Assembly (NCBI GenBank): GCA_964509505.1
Contig: CAZDYP010000024.1
Span: 1-38,656, forward strand
Origin: CAZDYP01 sp964509505
GTDB taxonomy: Bacteria > Chloroflexota > Anaerolineae > JACRMK01
Direction: 5' to 3'
Length of the DNA stretch: 38,656 bases
Shown piece by piece: positions 37,646 to 38,656 of this stretch. The notes under the pieces were generated by a model. The model was not told the DNA's origin. It saw only the letters and a list, made by a program, of their open reading frames with translations, and searched no databases. How positions within the stretch are numbered: position 1 is the first letter of the stretch; the number at the start of each line of letters is the position of its first letter. A program made the position numbers and the translations under genes.

Positions 37646-38656
37646 TCAGCGGTGGTGATCAATCTGCTTGAACGTCTCGCCGAAGATGAGTCCATGCACA
37701 TGGTCGGAGTTTAAGAAGCTGTGTGGGAAGCCGAGGCTGATGGGGTTCGCGTCGCTCAAGCGTTTGAGTTGATCGTCCGTCAACGTGAACTCCAGACAAC
37801 CGAGATTGTCCTTGATGTGCTTCTCGCTCCGCGCGCCGATGATGGGGATGAGGTTGCCCGCTTGTTGTCGCACCCAGTTGATGGCGACTTGCGAGGACGT
37901 GCGTCCAATCTCACGAGCGAGTGTCATCAGCGTCGCCGCCAAATTTTTGATTTGGTCGCTGGTGTCAGACGAGCGTTTCGGCTCGTCGCTGGGCTGATTG
38001 TATTTGCCCGTCAATTCGCCACCCTCCAACACGCCCCACGTCAGCACGGCCATTTCATGCGCACACGCCATCGGTAGCAGATCGCGTTCCACCGCGCGGT
38101 CAGCCAAACTGTATGGCACTTGCAACGCGACGAAGCGCGACCAGCCACGCCAATCCGCCAGCGTGTTCGCTTGCGACACCACCCACGCGGGCGTGTCGGA
38201 GATGCCCACATACAACACTTTGCCCGCGCGCACGAGGTCATCCAACGCGCGCATCACTTCCTCGATGGGCGTCATATAATCCCACATGTGTAGATACAGC
38301 AAATCCAGATGATCGGTGTGCAGCCGCTGCAAGCTGCCTTCGAGCGAGCGCATCAAATTCTTGCGATGGTTGCCGCCGAAGTTGGGGTCGCTCTGTCGCT
38401 CGGTCAACGTGTATTTGGTGGCGACGACGAAATGACCACGGTCGGCGGCGATGAACTCGCCCACAAATTTTTCGCTGGCGCCGTTCGTGTAGTTACATGC
38501 GCTGTCAACGAAGTTGCCGCCCGCATTAGCAAACGTCTCGAAAATTTTTTGGCTGACCTCTTTGGACGCGCCCCAACCCCAATCCTCGCCGAAGGTCATC
38601 GTGCCGAGACACAACTCGGACACGCGCAAGCCGCTATGGCCTAATAAACGATAACG
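37646..38656 (-). CDS. aldo/keto reductase (5' end beyond window)
   Basis: At least 336 codons. The frame is open to the window edge, and the residues before the first TTG (RYRLLGHSG then LRVSELCLGTMTFG) are the normal N-terminus of the family, so the start lies just outside, probably one codon away. NADPH-dependent carbonyl reductase, TIM barrel. The catalytic set is visible: D in FVDSACNY, Y in NYTNG, K in VVATKY, H in LYLHMWDY. Cofactor-side motifs IIGARSEKHIKDNLG are near the end. The substrate is unknown. It ends three bases after the shared terminator. Confidence 0.93.
   Translation of the reverse strand, partial: RYRLLGHSGLRVSELCLGTMTFGEDWGWGASKEVSQKIFETFANAGGNFVDSACNYTNGASEKFVGEFIAADRGHFVVATKYTLTERQSDPNFGGNHRKNLMRSLEGSLQRLHTDHLDLLYLHMWDYMTPIEEVMRALDDLVRAGKVLYVGISDTPAWVVSQANTLADWRGWSRFVALQVPYSLADRAVERDLLPMACAHEMAVLTWGVLEGGELTGKYNQPSDEPKRSSDTSDQIKNLAATLMTLAREIGRTSSQVAINWVRQQAGNLIPIIGARSEKHIKDNLGCLEFTLTDDQLKRLSDANPISLGFPHSFLNSDHVHGLIFGETFKQIDHHR

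Overview
The window looks like a piece of a draft, probably metagenome-assembled, genome of a Chloroflexota-like bacterium. This is inferred from gene style, not from a marker gene: a BTAD-type regulator fused to NB-ARC and TPR regions, a NarL-type two-component pair, a vWA/PP2C/kinase operon, small toxin-antitoxin genes, and moderately GC-rich DNA. Three runs of exactly 100 N (18372-18471, 23939-24038, 28099-28198) are scaffold gaps of unknown true size. No rRNA, tRNA or CRISPR array was recognised.

Layout. 1-4.3 kb: a radical SAM protein, a small zinc-finger protein and two convergent GT4 glycosyltransferases. 4.4-6.9 kb: two membrane proteins, one with an outside beta-propeller and a cytoplasmic zinc ribbon. 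7.0-7.6 kb: a DUF433/DUF5615 toxin-antitoxin pair whose toxin is frameshifted. 7.8-12.1 kb: a minus-strand operon (vWA protein, PP2C phosphatase, multi-pass membrane protein, unusual protein kinase) resembling the TerY-P signalling triad plus one membrane partner. 12.4-15.2 kb: a LuxR-type response regulator and its PAS-GAF histidine kinase. 15.3-18.0 kb: threonine synthase and aspartate kinase. 18.1-23.1 kb: a gap-truncated small gene, a tandem-duplicated O-methyltransferase, a broken small gene, a long-chain acyl-CoA synthetase and a LivG-type ATPase. 23.3-28.0 kb: an exported SpoIID-like protein and a penicillin acylase. 28.3-33.6 kb: the BTAD/NB-ARC/TPR regulator, then a divergent metalloprotease/HD-GYP pair. 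33.7-38.7 kb: a decayed patch of small genes, a helix-hairpin-helix/HEAT protein overlapping a 5'-nuclease gene, a RibD-C-like reductase, a DinB/ClbS-like protein and an aldo/keto reductase cut by the window edge.

Main non-coding discoveries. (1) The divergent spacer between the metalloprotease and the HD-GYP gene carries two TTTTACG-N4-TTTTACG sites, one pointing at each gene. They have the 11-bp period of SARP operators and lie about 1.4 kb from a SARP-family gene. (2) Two copies of a 140-bp palindromic MITE-like element lie at 7653 and 16456. Each is flanked by TTA, and in both cases one TTA is the stop codon of the adjacent gene. (3) A different 172-bp element with 18-bp inverted ends lies at 21998. 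(4) Stuttering 6-8 bp word arrays folded into long perfect inverted repeats sit at many gene ends and even supply C-termini, stop codons or N-termini. (5) A GAAC-N4-GTTC palindrome sits between a good -35 and -10 upstream of the decayed patch and nuclease genes, suggesting SOS-type control.
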